44,336 nucleotides of DNA from CAZUQP01 sp964484285 (lineage in GTDB: Bacteria; Pseudomonadota; Gammaproteobacteria; DSM-16500). A program made the translations under genes and the position numbers. The first letter of the stretch is position 1. Every line of letters starts with the position of its first letter. The notes beneath the pieces were generated by a model. It was not told the origin of the DNA and did not search any database. It was given only the letters and a program-made list of their open reading frames with translations. Location: assembly GCA_964484285.1 (NCBI GenBank), contig CAZAEO010000003.1, positions 1 to 44,336 of the forward strand. The letters are read 5' to 3'. This document shows, one piece after another, positions 17,201-24,433 of the stretch.

Positions 17201-18140
17201 GAATAAGTGTACTTTCTCTTTCTTTTTTTAATTCTTCTTCATGTGCTTTAACTGTTTTTTCTGTGTCCATGAATTGTTTAATAAGCCAAGAAAATAGAGC
17301 CGTCTTTCCTGCACCCGTCGGCAAAGGAAACACAGCATGACACGGACCTTTATCTAAATCCCTTTCCAGTTTTTTTAAATAAGCCCGCATCGCGGTCAAT
17401 TGATGGGGTTTGGGTAAAGCGTGTGTGGGATTCACTAACCTTTCACCTTTTGATTCTAACCGCGCTGTCACGAGTGGAGCACAATGTTCTATATATTCTT
17501 TTAAGCGCGCTCTAAATGCAGACATCCACTCAAAGTGCAGACGGTCTTTGTCAGGTAAGGACGTTGACACGAAGGGTCGAATAGAAAGTTGCGGCGCCGG
17601 CTGCTTTAGTGGAGGCTGATCAGTAAAGTGCAGTAAATGCGTTGGTGGTTGCGGGTTTCTATTGACTATTGTAAATCCCATTCCATCATCGCTTTGCCTG
17701 ACAAGCGTATATTTATTTTGAATCGTTACATTCGATGCTTTTTGCTCGACAACATAACACTCCAGCTTTTCTGGCAATAGGAGCGTACTGCCTCCTGAAA
17801 GGTCGCAACAAATAATCAATTTGCTTCCCGGTACAGCATTGGGCTTAAAGTTTCTCAAATCATATCGATTCGACGTTTTTAGCCTTAATTTTTTAATAAA
17901 GTACGCCTTTGCGTTATTCTGTAATTTATATACAGACAGTTGAACCCCACTACTTTTCTGCAATTCATCTTGTGAATATTCAAAGCCACAAATACTACCA
18001 TCCGGCAATATAAGTTCTTGCTCATCATCATGCGATTTATTTAAAGATGATGAAGTCAAACGTGCCTTAACAAAAAAAGCCGACCTCCCAGCAAACATGA
18101 ATATTTTCCTCGTTTCGTCGTTTTGATATCTTTTATACAT
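14259..18140 (-). CDS. Large SF2 DEAH helicase with basic-patch C-terminal extension, function unknown
   Basis: 1293 residues. An N-terminal region of about 240 residues that I do not recognise is followed by a superfamily 2 helicase core of the type III restriction/UvrB-like kind: motif I PTGAGKT (274-280), DEAH (422-425), TAT of motif III (450-452), GLVFCAGIKHAQ (573-584, start of RecA domain 2) and motif VI QRCGRGLR (703-710). Then comes a lysine/arginine-rich linker (784-818: KNKNKKRR, KQKRQK, KNKKK), resembling bipartite nuclear localisation signals, and about 470 residues of mostly helical, Ser/Gln/Glu-rich sequence without recognised domains. No restriction methylase or nuclease motif was seen in it or nearby. 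Possibilities: a secreted nucleomodulin-type effector, or a defence helicase. The ATG at 18140 is the first in frame after the palindromic element. Confidence 0.85.
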   Translation of the reverse strand: MYKRYQNDETRKIFMFAGRSAFFVKARLTSSSLNKSHDDEQELILPDGSICGFEYSQDELQKSSGVQLSVYKLQNNAKAYFIKKLRLKTSNRYDLRNFKPNAVPGSKLIICCDLSGGSTLLLPEKLECYVVEQKASNVTIQNKYTLVRQSDDGMGFTIVNRNPQPPTHLLHFTDQPPLKQPAPQLSIRPFVSTSLPDKDRLHFEWMSAFRARLKEYIEHCAPLVTARLESKGERLVNPTHALPKPHQLTAMRAYLKKLERDLDKGPCHAVFPLPTGAGKTALFSWLIKQFMDTEKTVKAHEEELKKERESTLIPLGKKDLELRKKIFHEAFSKQSSQSLSKAQNITSPKVMIVVPTLILLEQTKERFKKFVPDLTCFAELGSTKVEIKERLETNDVVIVTYQSLQRHYAEVPWEQIGMVCLDEAHNSLSENRSEMVRYIKNKDCTVLAFTATPVLNLKEALSSKNSKGLASVYELLGYQKDGSDNPIPVLEVSEAIKQGINCPVAYTIVSPKNENKEAVEIFSKTTRPDSTVEIDSRSVAKVINQPCYNLIAIDIYLNGISKFTGVPFRGKKGLVFCAGIKHAQEVAETFNRCIPISNIDPEGELEKKYKKNVYNHFNKDAKKAEEFLAAHPFCVAQAVHSVVVKEALESLDKEECRQRILQHKLNGAPILTGADILQEGFDDVEIEVIINLRPTHSHNNQIQRCGRGLRLDENNKNKICHIFDFQWGSTPHCLFLKFLKNKFVIGINNIQKQSIPSFEKIKLQGAAPYELIEDSENTSLYLKNKNKKRRQQSSSSELSLPQAKQKRQKPDDAKNKKKVTLNSIEQLVKELHNEFQHFNKMVKHFIRTDEAIEETNNVEMMDGTSRHTEEKRAAKKTSSFNVTSETQQKITEWKDILDEHKAFFNLFEDVSESAHKMNIVSLSHLSPVNVLGRLHHQYVALIKKIGHLTVQSLISQNELIELKKEVQVIHNHLEQNKDSIHAVVRHKRQQTQSLSLNPSANLLTAQATAIQDEKKQESNDHSMGIIQGESGALFNPLDPPVTLMHSISSSLQESTVSDKKETDFFPLSLQEAIRSIRPDNIQTVVNHIKSLLELPQGTKMGDFDSNQFDINEKDIDRQTLLDHLIGFMVRVANTANQDDLSALSDLLNYLVKKYQETIEPLHPVTHDCLDRFSSLVFERFSLEARFQQYVIGDDKRAGDAHLIAEAREEEVEMKVPDSGFPFASSTSMNVDLSDASSTANRTFPIQCSSFPHQGSASVSRQSNTFFYQSSAANSSVIDLTFEEDLNPASTLSK

Positions 18141-18161
18141 CTATACGTCTAAACGCGTGCT

Positions 18162-18310
18162 CTGTACACGACAAAAAATATAAACCCCGGTGCCGTTCGT
18201 GGTGAGGAGCCCACAAAGTGGGCGTCTCGAACCATTTCGATTAAATAATGCTTCGAGACGCATGCTGCGCATGCTCCTCAGCACGAACGGTAAATTTTTG
18301 TCGTGTACAG
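18162..18310. repeat. ~150 bp compound inverted repeat
   Basis: Outer arms CTGTACACGACAAAAAT (from 18162) and its exact complement ending at 18310; inner arms CCGTTCGTGGTGAGGAGC (18193-18210) and GCTCCTCAGCACGAACGG (18273-18290), one mismatch; innermost CGTCTCGAA (18223-18231) and TTCGAGACG (18252-18260). Each inner arm carries its own small hairpin (CCCACAAAGTGGG; GCATGCTGCGCATGC) of different sequence. It fills the gap between the helicase gene and mutT. Looks like two head-to-head REP-type units of the GTTCGTG...GAGG...TCTCGAA kind inside terminal repeats. No T-run follows, so it is not a standard terminator. Confidence 0.85.
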
Positions 18311-18314
18311 GGAA

Positions 18315-18713
18315 CTACGATATTAGCCTATCTAAAATAAAACGATTACCTTCGGGAAAAGTAAATTGTGTAAAATTTTTCGGATGAACCCAGCAAATAC
18401 GCTGCCTTTCTTTGCCTTGCGGATTGCCTGAAAATGTGGTGACCTTCCAAACATCAAGCAACACCTCTCGATCAGAATAATCATATTCACATGTAAGCCA
18501 GTTTTCTGCTGTCATCACCTGAATATTGAGTTCCTCGTAGAGTTCACGCTGCAACGCTTGAAAAACTGTTTCATGTGGTTCGACTTTGCCACCAGGAAAT
18601 TCCCATAAACCACCTTTGTATTTATGCTGAGGTCGCTCGGCAATTAATACTTCGCCCAGGTGGTTATGGATAATTCCAACCGCCACATGGATCACGTTAA
18701 GCTGCCGTGACAA
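18315..18713 (-). CDS. mutT: MutT-type Nudix hydrolase (8-oxo-dGTP diphosphatase)
   Basis: 132 residues. Nudix box at about 41-63: GGKVEPHETVFQALQ then RELYEELNI, fitting GX5EX7REUXEEXGU except for the final GU position. MutT removes 8-oxo-dGTP from the nucleotide pool. Overlaps the 3' end of secA by 22 bp; secA-mutT adjacency is common in gammaproteobacteria. The stop lies 4 bp beyond the outer arm of the inverted-repeat element. Confidence 0.92.
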   Translation of the reverse strand: MSRQLNVIHVAVGIIHNHLGEVLIAERPQHKYKGGLWEFPGGKVEPHETVFQALQRELYEELNIQVMTAENWLTCEYDYSDREVLLDVWKVTTFSGNPQGKERQRICWVHPKNFTQFTFPEGNRFILDRLIS

Positions 18714-21412
18714 TGCTTATATTTTTTCCCTGAACCACAAGGACAGGGTTCATTACGCCCTACTTTTGGTTCAGCACGCGTAAATGGCACAACAACGGCA
18801 TTGGCTGTTTGAGAGGCTTCCTTATTTTCTTGTGCAGAATCAAGAGCACTTGCATTCGCATGTTCGTATTGCATTTTAAAATTTAACGAATCACGGCGTT
18901 GCGCCTCAATTGTTTCGACATCTTGCTCAGCACGCACTTCAAATTTACTTAAAATGGAAATCACTTGATAATTAATACGCCCTAACAAATCAACAAACAA
19001 TTCAAATGCTTCGCGTTTATATTCTTGTTTAGGATTTTTTTGCGCGTAACCACGCAAATGAATGCCTTGCCGCAAATAATCCATCGCGGCTAGGTGTTCG
19101 CGCCAAAAATTATCCAAGGTTTGTAACATGACTGCTTTTTCAAACTGGCGCAACACCGTCGGCTCAACTTGCGCTTCTTTGGTTTGATAAATATCTTTAA
19201 ATGCTGCTTGAATCCGCTCACGCAAATTTTCTTCGTGCAATGTTTCTTCTTTATCTAACCATTCACGAATTGGCAAACGCAAGTTAAAATCTTTTTCTAA
19301 TTGATTTTCTAATCCCACGATGTCCCACTGTTCTTCCAAACTGTGTTGAGGAATAAATTGATCAATCACATTCTCAACCACTTGTTGTCGAACAGATTCG
19401 ATGGTTTCTGCAATACTTGCAGCCGCCAATAACGCATCACGCTGCTGATAAATCACTTTACGTTGCTCATTGGCAACATCATCGTACTCCAACAATTGTT
19501 TGCGAATATCAAAGTTATGCGCCTCCACTTTGCGTTGCGCATTTTCAATGCTATTGGTTAATAATCTTGATTCAAGTGAAGCACCTTTTTCCATGCCGAG
19601 ACGTTTCATGATACCTGTCAAACGTCCGCCACCAAAAATGCGTAATAAATTATCTTCCAAGGAAAGATAAAATCGTGATTTTCCTGGATCGCCCTGACGA
19701 CCTGATCGCCCACGCAATTGATTGTCAATGCGACGTGACTCATGGCGTTCTGTGCCTAGCACATATAAGCCGCCTGCTTGTATAACCTGATCATGGCGTT
19801 CTCGCCAGGCTGTTTTTCGTTTGTTAATTTCATCTTTATCAGGATTCTCTAAACCTTTTAATTCCGCTTCCAGATTTCCGCCCAAGACAATATCAGTACC
19901 ACGACCTGCCATATTGGTGGCAATAGTCACCGTTCCAGGACGACCTGCTTCTGCAATAATATGCGCTTCTTGTTCATGGAATTTGGCATTCAAAACTTGG
20001 TGGGCAATGTTTTCTTTTTTCAAGCGTCCTGAAAGATATTCGGATGTTTCAATCGATGTAGTACCCACTAAAATGGGTTGTCCTGTCGCACAGGATTTTT
20101 TAATATCCTCAATAATCGCAGTAAATTTTTCCTCTGCTGACATGTAAACTAAATCAGCAAAATCTTCCCTGACCATCGGTTGGTTTGTCGGTAGTACGAC
20201 CACTTCCAAACCATAAATTTGCTGGAATTCATAGGCCTCCGTGTCGGCCGTGCCTGTCATACCAGCCAGTTTAGTGTAAAGACGGAAATAATTTTGGAAG
20301 GTGATGGACGCAAGCGTTTGGTTTTCTTGTCGAATTTTGACTTTTTCTTTTGCTTCAACCGCCTGATGCAAGCCATCTGACCAGCGACGACCAGGCATAG
20401 TACGTCCGGTATGTTCATCCACGATCACGACTTCACCATTTTGCACAATGTAATCTACATCACGGTGAAACAACGCATGCGCTCGCAATGCAGCATTTAA
20501 ATGATGCATTAATACGATATTATTCGCATCATATAAGCTTTCTCCGGCCTTCAAGAGCCCGCCATGCGCAAATATTTCTTCGACATGCTGGTGCCCTTCT
20601 TCGGACAAAAAGACTTGTTTGGATTTCTCATCAACCAAATAATCACCTGGAGCGTCTTTTTCCGCTTGTTTTGTGAGCGCAGGAATATATTTGTTAATTG
20701 CAACATATAATTCGGTACTTTCTTCTGCTGAACCGGAAATAATGAGAGGGGTACGCGCTTCATCAATTAAAATAGAATCGACTTCGTCAACAATTGCATA
20801 AGCAGGTGGACGCTGCACTTTATCAGCCAAACTAAATGCCATATTGTCGCGCAAATAATCAAAACCATATTCGTTATTTGTGCCATATGTAATATCAGCT
20901 GCATAAGCTTGCTGCTTCGCTTGCGGTAACATATTTGGCAAAATCACACCTACAGTCATGCCTAAAAAAGCATACAATGGGCCCATCCATTCCGCATCGC
21001 GCTTTGCCAGATAATCGTTGACTGTAATAATATGCACGCCCTTAGCTGGCAATGCGTTTAAATAGGCCGCTAAGGTTGCTACTAATGTTTTACCTTCGCC
21101 AGTACGCATCTCGGCAATATTGCCGCCATGCAGAACCATTCCCCCAAGTAATTGCACATCAAAGTGACGCATATGCAATACGCGCTTACCTGCCTCGCGC
21201 ACTACAGCAAATACTTCGGGTAATAATTGATCTAAATTTTCCTCTTTTTGCAATCGCTCACGAAATTCTGTTGTTTTAGCGCGCAGTGCTGCATCAGACA
21301 ATGCAGCCATTGCGGCTTCTAATCCATTAATTTTTTCAACGACTTTCCACATGTTCCGCAATATTCTTTGATTGCGGCTGCCAAAAATGCGTGTAACAAA
21401 ACCCATTACCAT
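18692..21412 (-). CDS. secA: Preprotein translocase ATPase SecA
   Basis: About 906 residues from the ATG at 21412 (MVMGFVTRIFGSRNQR), preceded by AAGGAAAG; a reading 12 codons longer has no family support and MGFV at 21406 is also possible. SecA drives export through SecYEG. Walker A MRTGEGKT, the DEVDSILIDEARTPLI segment, GRGTDIVLGGN, and the C-terminal zinc/SecB-binding tail CPCGSGKKYKHCHG are all present. Full length compared with E. coli (901). Confidence 0.97.
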   Translation of the reverse strand: MVMGFVTRIFGSRNQRILRNMWKVVEKINGLEAAMAALSDAALRAKTTEFRERLQKEENLDQLLPEVFAVVREAGKRVLHMRHFDVQLLGGMVLHGGNIAEMRTGEGKTLVATLAAYLNALPAKGVHIITVNDYLAKRDAEWMGPLYAFLGMTVGVILPNMLPQAKQQAYAADITYGTNNEYGFDYLRDNMAFSLADKVQRPPAYAIVDEVDSILIDEARTPLIISGSAEESTELYVAINKYIPALTKQAEKDAPGDYLVDEKSKQVFLSEEGHQHVEEIFAHGGLLKAGESLYDANNIVLMHHLNAALRAHALFHRDVDYIVQNGEVVIVDEHTGRTMPGRRWSDGLHQAVEAKEKVKIRQENQTLASITFQNYFRLYTKLAGMTGTADTEAYEFQQIYGLEVVVLPTNQPMVREDFADLVYMSAEEKFTAIIEDIKKSCATGQPILVGTTSIETSEYLSGRLKKENIAHQVLNAKFHEQEAHIIAEAGRPGTVTIATNMAGRGTDIVLGGNLEAELKGLENPDKDEINKRKTAWRERHDQVIQAGGLYVLGTERHESRRIDNQLRGRSGRQGDPGKSRFYLSLEDNLLRIFGGGRLTGIMKRLGMEKGASLESRLLTNSIENAQRKVEAHNFDIRKQLLEYDDVANEQRKVIYQQRDALLAAASIAETIESVRQQVVENVIDQFIPQHSLEEQWDIVGLENQLEKDFNLRLPIREWLDKEETLHEENLRERIQAAFKDIYQTKEAQVEPTVLRQFEKAVMLQTLDNFWREHLAAMDYLRQGIHLRGYAQKNPKQEYKREAFELFVDLLGRINYQVISILSKFEVRAEQDVETIEAQRRDSLNFKMQYEHANASALDSAQENKEASQTANAVVVPFTRAEPKVGRNEPCPCGSGKKYKHCHGSLT

Positions 21413-21495
21413 AGTGCTGTGATCTTTCCTTAAAAGAGGTGGAAGCATCGCTTAATTTAGATGAAAAGTCAAACTGTTATGCTACAATTGACCTC
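21413..21495. promoter_or_regulatory. Divergent secA / DUF721 promoter region
   Basis: 83 bp between the divergent starts. On the plus strand an extended -10 TGC-TACAAT (TG 21480-21481, hexamer 21483-21488) lies only 8 bp before the ATG at 21496, which would give a nearly leaderless mRNA if that start is right. No good -35 at 17 bp spacing. Confidence 0.3.
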
Positions 21496-21981
21496 ATGAC
21501 TCACTCTAATCTTACCGCTTATTTACATACTGAAAACAACACGCTTGGTCAGCTGCTATTAAAGCTAAATCAACTCAAGCAATGGAATAATTGGTTACAC
21601 AATTGTTTACCCGCTGAAAAACTTCTAACTGAGCATTGCCAAATTGTTGGCTTGGATAAAACATCTCTTATTGTGATTGCTGACAATCCGCATTGGGTCA
21701 CCCGTTTCCGTTTTTTTATCCCTGACTTACTCGTTAAATTACGATATTATCCTGATTTACAGGCTATTCGCGCTATTTGTTGCAAAGTAAAACCACCTTA
21801 CTATCCTGTCGCTGCCCGGAGACAAACTAGACAACGCTTAATCATTTCGCCAAATACAGCAGATATTTTACAAAAAACGGCAATTAAAATTCAGAATGAA
21901 AAGTTAAAACATGTTTTGCAACGTATGGCGACGTATTGTCATGCCAGCGAAGGCAAGCATCCAGAAAATAGTGAAAAGTAA
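21496..21981 (+). CDS. DUF721 / DciA-like protein (probable DnaB loader)
   Basis: About 161 residues from MTHSNLTAYL; an in-frame ATG at 21439 would overlap the secA leader and adds 19 residues without family resemblance. Core features of the DUF721 family: an N-terminal helical LGQLLLKLNQLKQWNNWLHNCLP segment (in two parts), then a KH-like domain with SLIVIADNPHWVTRFRFFIPDLLVKLR. In bacteria lacking DnaC/DnaI, DciA proteins load the replicative helicase DnaB; a DUF721 gene next to secA is common in gammaproteobacteria. Divergent from secA, convergent with lpxC (36 bp apart, no obvious terminator). Confidence 0.75.
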   Translation: MTHSNLTAYLHTENNTLGQLLLKLNQLKQWNNWLHNCLPAEKLLTEHCQIVGLDKTSLIVIADNPHWVTRFRFFIPDLLVKLRYYPDLQAIRAICCKVKPPYYPVAARRQTRQRLIISPNTADILQKTAIKIQNEKLKHVLQRMATYCHASEGKHPENSEK

Positions 21982-22017
21982 AAAAAGCAATAATCCACAG
22001 ATTTGTGAAAATTTAAA

Positions 22018-22938
22018 TTACGCATCAAGCACAAGAATTGGCTTTACATAGGAAATCGGCGCATCTGCAGGATCTTCAAAAGTCACATATTCCCACGCTT
22101 CTTGATTGGCAAGCAGTTTACGTAGCAACTGATTATTTAATGCATGACCTGATTTGTAACCGTTAAACGCACCAATCAAACTGGAGCCCAATAAATATAA
22201 ATCACCTACTGCATCCAAAATTTTATGTCTGACAAATTCATCTTCGTAGCGTAATCCATCTTCATTTAACACCCGAAAATCATCAATTGCTACCGCATTA
22301 TCTAAACTTGCGCCACGTGCTAAATTCATGGATTGGAGCTTCTCAAAATCAGCCATAAAACCAAATGTTCTTGCTCGACTGACCTCTTTGACGTAGGACG
22401 TACTGGAAAAATCTAATGTTGCTGTTTTTGTATGGGGTTTAAATACCGGGTGATCAAATTCAATCGTAAAAGTCACCTTAAACCCTTTAAATGGTTCAAA
22501 ACACGCCCATTTATCTCCTTCTTTTACTTTGACTTTTTGTTTAATTCGAATAAAACGCTTTGGTGCATTCTGTTCTTGAATGCCGGCAGACTGCACTAGA
22601 AACACAAATGGCCCTGCACTACCATCCATAATAGGAATTTCAGATGCAGTCACATCAATATAAGCGTTATCAATGCCTAACCCTGCTAAAGCAGAGAGCA
22701 AATGCTCTACTGTTGCGACGCGCACATCATTTTTAATCAACGAAGTTGATAAAGTGGTATCACCCACATTTTTTGCCCGCGCTGATATGGAAACAATCGG
22801 ATCAAGATCGATTCTTTGAAAAATAATCCCTGTATTAGGCGGCGCTGGACGCAAAGTTAATTCAGCGCGCTCACCCCCATGTAATGTAATTCCCGTAGCC
22901 TTAATAACGTTTTTTAAGGTTCTTTGTCTAATCATCAT
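22018..22938 (-). CDS. lpxC: UDP-3-O-acyl-N-acetylglucosamine deacetylase LpxC
   Basis: 306 residues. Zn-dependent committed step of lipid A synthesis. Zinc ligands H79 (ATVEHLLSALAG), H238 and D242 (VRHKILDAVGDL), and catalytic H265 (KSGHALNNQ) are intact. Family proteins often start MIKQRTLK, so the second ATG (MIRQRTLK, 22935) may be the true start. Normally lies directly after ftsZ; here a plus-strand gene of unknown function (23128-24330) has been placed between them. Confidence 0.96.
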   Translation of the reverse strand: MMIRQRTLKNVIKATGITLHGGERAELTLRPAPPNTGIIFQRIDLDPIVSISARAKNVGDTTLSTSLIKNDVRVATVEHLLSALAGLGIDNAYIDVTASEIPIMDGSAGPFVFLVQSAGIQEQNAPKRFIRIKQKVKVKEGDKWACFEPFKGFKVTFTIEFDHPVFKPHTKTATLDFSSTSYVKEVSRARTFGFMADFEKLQSMNLARGASLDNAVAIDDFRVLNEDGLRYEDEFVRHKILDAVGDLYLLGSSLIGAFNGYKSGHALNNQLLRKLLANQEAWEYVTFEDPADAPISYVKPILVLDA

Positions 22939-23127
22939 TTTTATAAGTTCACCATTAAATTTTGGAGAAATGGTAACATAAAAAGATTATTTATTAAATT
23001 AATAATTTACCTTACATCACATCTGTTTTACCCCTGATTAATTAGGGAATTATCTCTTTTAAAGATGACAATAAAAACAAAAATGCATAAAATGCACGCT
23101 AAAATGGCTAAATAAAACGAGCGATCC
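22939..23127. promoter_or_regulatory. Divergent lpxC / orphan-gene intergenic region
   Basis: 189 bp, AT-rich. Contains a perfect 15 bp palindrome TTATTAAATTAATAA (22991-23005), which could be an operator or merely AT-rich sequence. No clear sigma-70 promoter for either gene; the plus-strand gene has only a weak GAGCGATCC upstream of its ATG. Confidence 0.3.
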
Positions 23128-24330
23128 ATGATTATTTGCATGTCCCCCAATGATTTTCCCCTTCTTTCTGTCACCCTTGACTTGGCTAAAAAATATAATG
23201 AAGAGGCTATTATCTATTGTGCAGAAGAAGCAAAACATATCGCTAGCACCCGAGATAATAGGTTAACCTTTATAGGACACGGTAACTTTGGCGTTTTCGG
23301 CGACCAAGATTTAGCTCCTAAAATGTTGGTCGCTGATTTAATTGCTTTTGAATTACCTGCCACGATCAAGATCATTGACCTGCTTGGATGCAATATTGGT
23401 GCAATATATAACAACACCAGTTATCTTACAGAGTTCGCCAAAGAACTGCTTAGATTTCCGTTGTATCAACATATTCGAGTCAATGCATTTACCAATTTAA
23501 CTCCCAGCAATTCTATATCTGAAGCACGAATTTATTGCCATCTTTCTAAAGAAGGTTGCTACATCTGGCTAACAGGATTCACATTGGAGGCAAAAAAACA
23601 ATATGATAAAGAACTCATCAAAACATTAAATGAAGAACAATTGGTTAAATTACAACAAAAAAGATACCAGCTTTATGAAAAAACCCTTACTCTTCATGAA
23701 AAAATAAGAGAATCATCCACTGCTTTTCCTATGAAGAAAGTCATCCAATCAAGATTTAAAATGCAATTATCTAACGCAAAAAAAGAATATGAAACACATA
23801 ATAATCTATACCAACAGACAATTAAAACTATAATGAATCAATTAAAAGAAAAATATTCTCACATTTTCTACAGAACGGATGATATCAGACGTGCGTTAGA
23901 TGATAATCGTAATTTTCATCATACTCTGACTCAATCCAATCTATGTGAAACACGCAAAACAGCGATCTTTTTACTCAATACTCACATCGATGATCTCAAA
24001 GAAGATTTATATGATGCCCAAAATAACTATCGAGCAATCCGCTTATTAAATCATTTCTTTGCTTTTAGTTTTCCCGAATCACAAGAAAACATTAAATATC
24101 AAATTTCTGTTTTTACAAATTTAGCTAATGTGATTGAAAATACGGAGACAACTATGCAGGACGTTTATTTAGCCTTAAGTAAAGCGTACTACAATCCAAA
24201 ACTTGACAATGAAAGAAACCGATCTCTCGCTAAAAAAATATTGGATAGGTTTAAAATCAGCAGACTTTTCTTAAAAGCAATTTTAATGAATGAACTGTCA
24301 GAAGAAAAATCAATGCAATATAGTAGGTAA
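23128..24330 (+). CDS. Unknown protein with possible clan-CD cysteine peptidase dyad; candidate effector
   Basis: 400 residues, family not recognised with confidence. The N-terminal about 150 residues show the layout of caspase-fold (clan CD) peptidases: a hydrophobic strand then His-Gly (RLTFIGHGN, H51), and 37 residues later a strand ending in Cys (IKIIDLLGCNIG, C88). This resembles the His/Cys dyad of C80 (MARTX CPD-type) and C11/C14 peptidases. Residues about 165-400 are helical and charged with coiled-coil character (EEQLVKLQQKRYQLYEK; KMQLSNAKKEYETH). No signal peptide or transmembrane segment. Opposite in strand to the ftsZ and lpxC genes around it. The C-terminus (NELSEEKSMQYSR) is polar and Glu-containing, as in some Dot/Icm substrates, but this is weak. 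Confidence 0.85.
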   Translation: MIICMSPNDFPLLSVTLDLAKKYNEEAIIYCAEEAKHIASTRDNRLTFIGHGNFGVFGDQDLAPKMLVADLIAFELPATIKIIDLLGCNIGAIYNNTSYLTEFAKELLRFPLYQHIRVNAFTNLTPSNSISEARIYCHLSKEGCYIWLTGFTLEAKKQYDKELIKTLNEEQLVKLQQKRYQLYEKTLTLHEKIRESSTAFPMKKVIQSRFKMQLSNAKKEYETHNNLYQQTIKTIMNQLKEKYSHIFYRTDDIRRALDDNRNFHHTLTQSNLCETRKTAIFLLNTHIDDLKEDLYDAQNNYRAIRLLNHFFAFSFPESQENIKYQISVFTNLANVIENTETTMQDVYLALSKAYYNPKLDNERNRSLAKKILDRFKISRLFLKAILMNELSEEKSMQYSR

Positions 24331-24365
24331 CATGGCTTACATCGATCTTGAAACGCGACAAGTAC

Positions 24366-24390
24366 GCCCCGTTACGCTTTTAAACGGGGC
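24366..24390. terminator. Hairpin between convergent genes (possible bidirectional terminator)
   Basis: GCCCCGTT (24366-24373), 9 nt loop, AACGGGGC (24383-24390): a perfect 8 bp GC-rich stem in the 103 bp gap between the plus-strand gene ending at 24330 and ftsZ ending at 24434. No T-run on either side, so intrinsic termination is uncertain. Confidence 0.4.
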
Positions 24391-24433
24391 ACAGGGTTGA
24401 TAATTCCTTTTGTGTGATTGACGGAGTAGCAGG

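Noticed and set aside
14259..18140. Helicase as the restriction subunit of a type I or III restriction system
   Set aside because: No methylase, specificity or PD-(D/E)XK nuclease motif is visible in it or adjacent; the C-terminal extension is atypical.
22991..23005. AT-rich 15 bp palindrome as a specific operator
   Set aside because: Composition of only A and T in an AT-rich gap makes chance likely; kept as a note in the gap entry and not as a finding.
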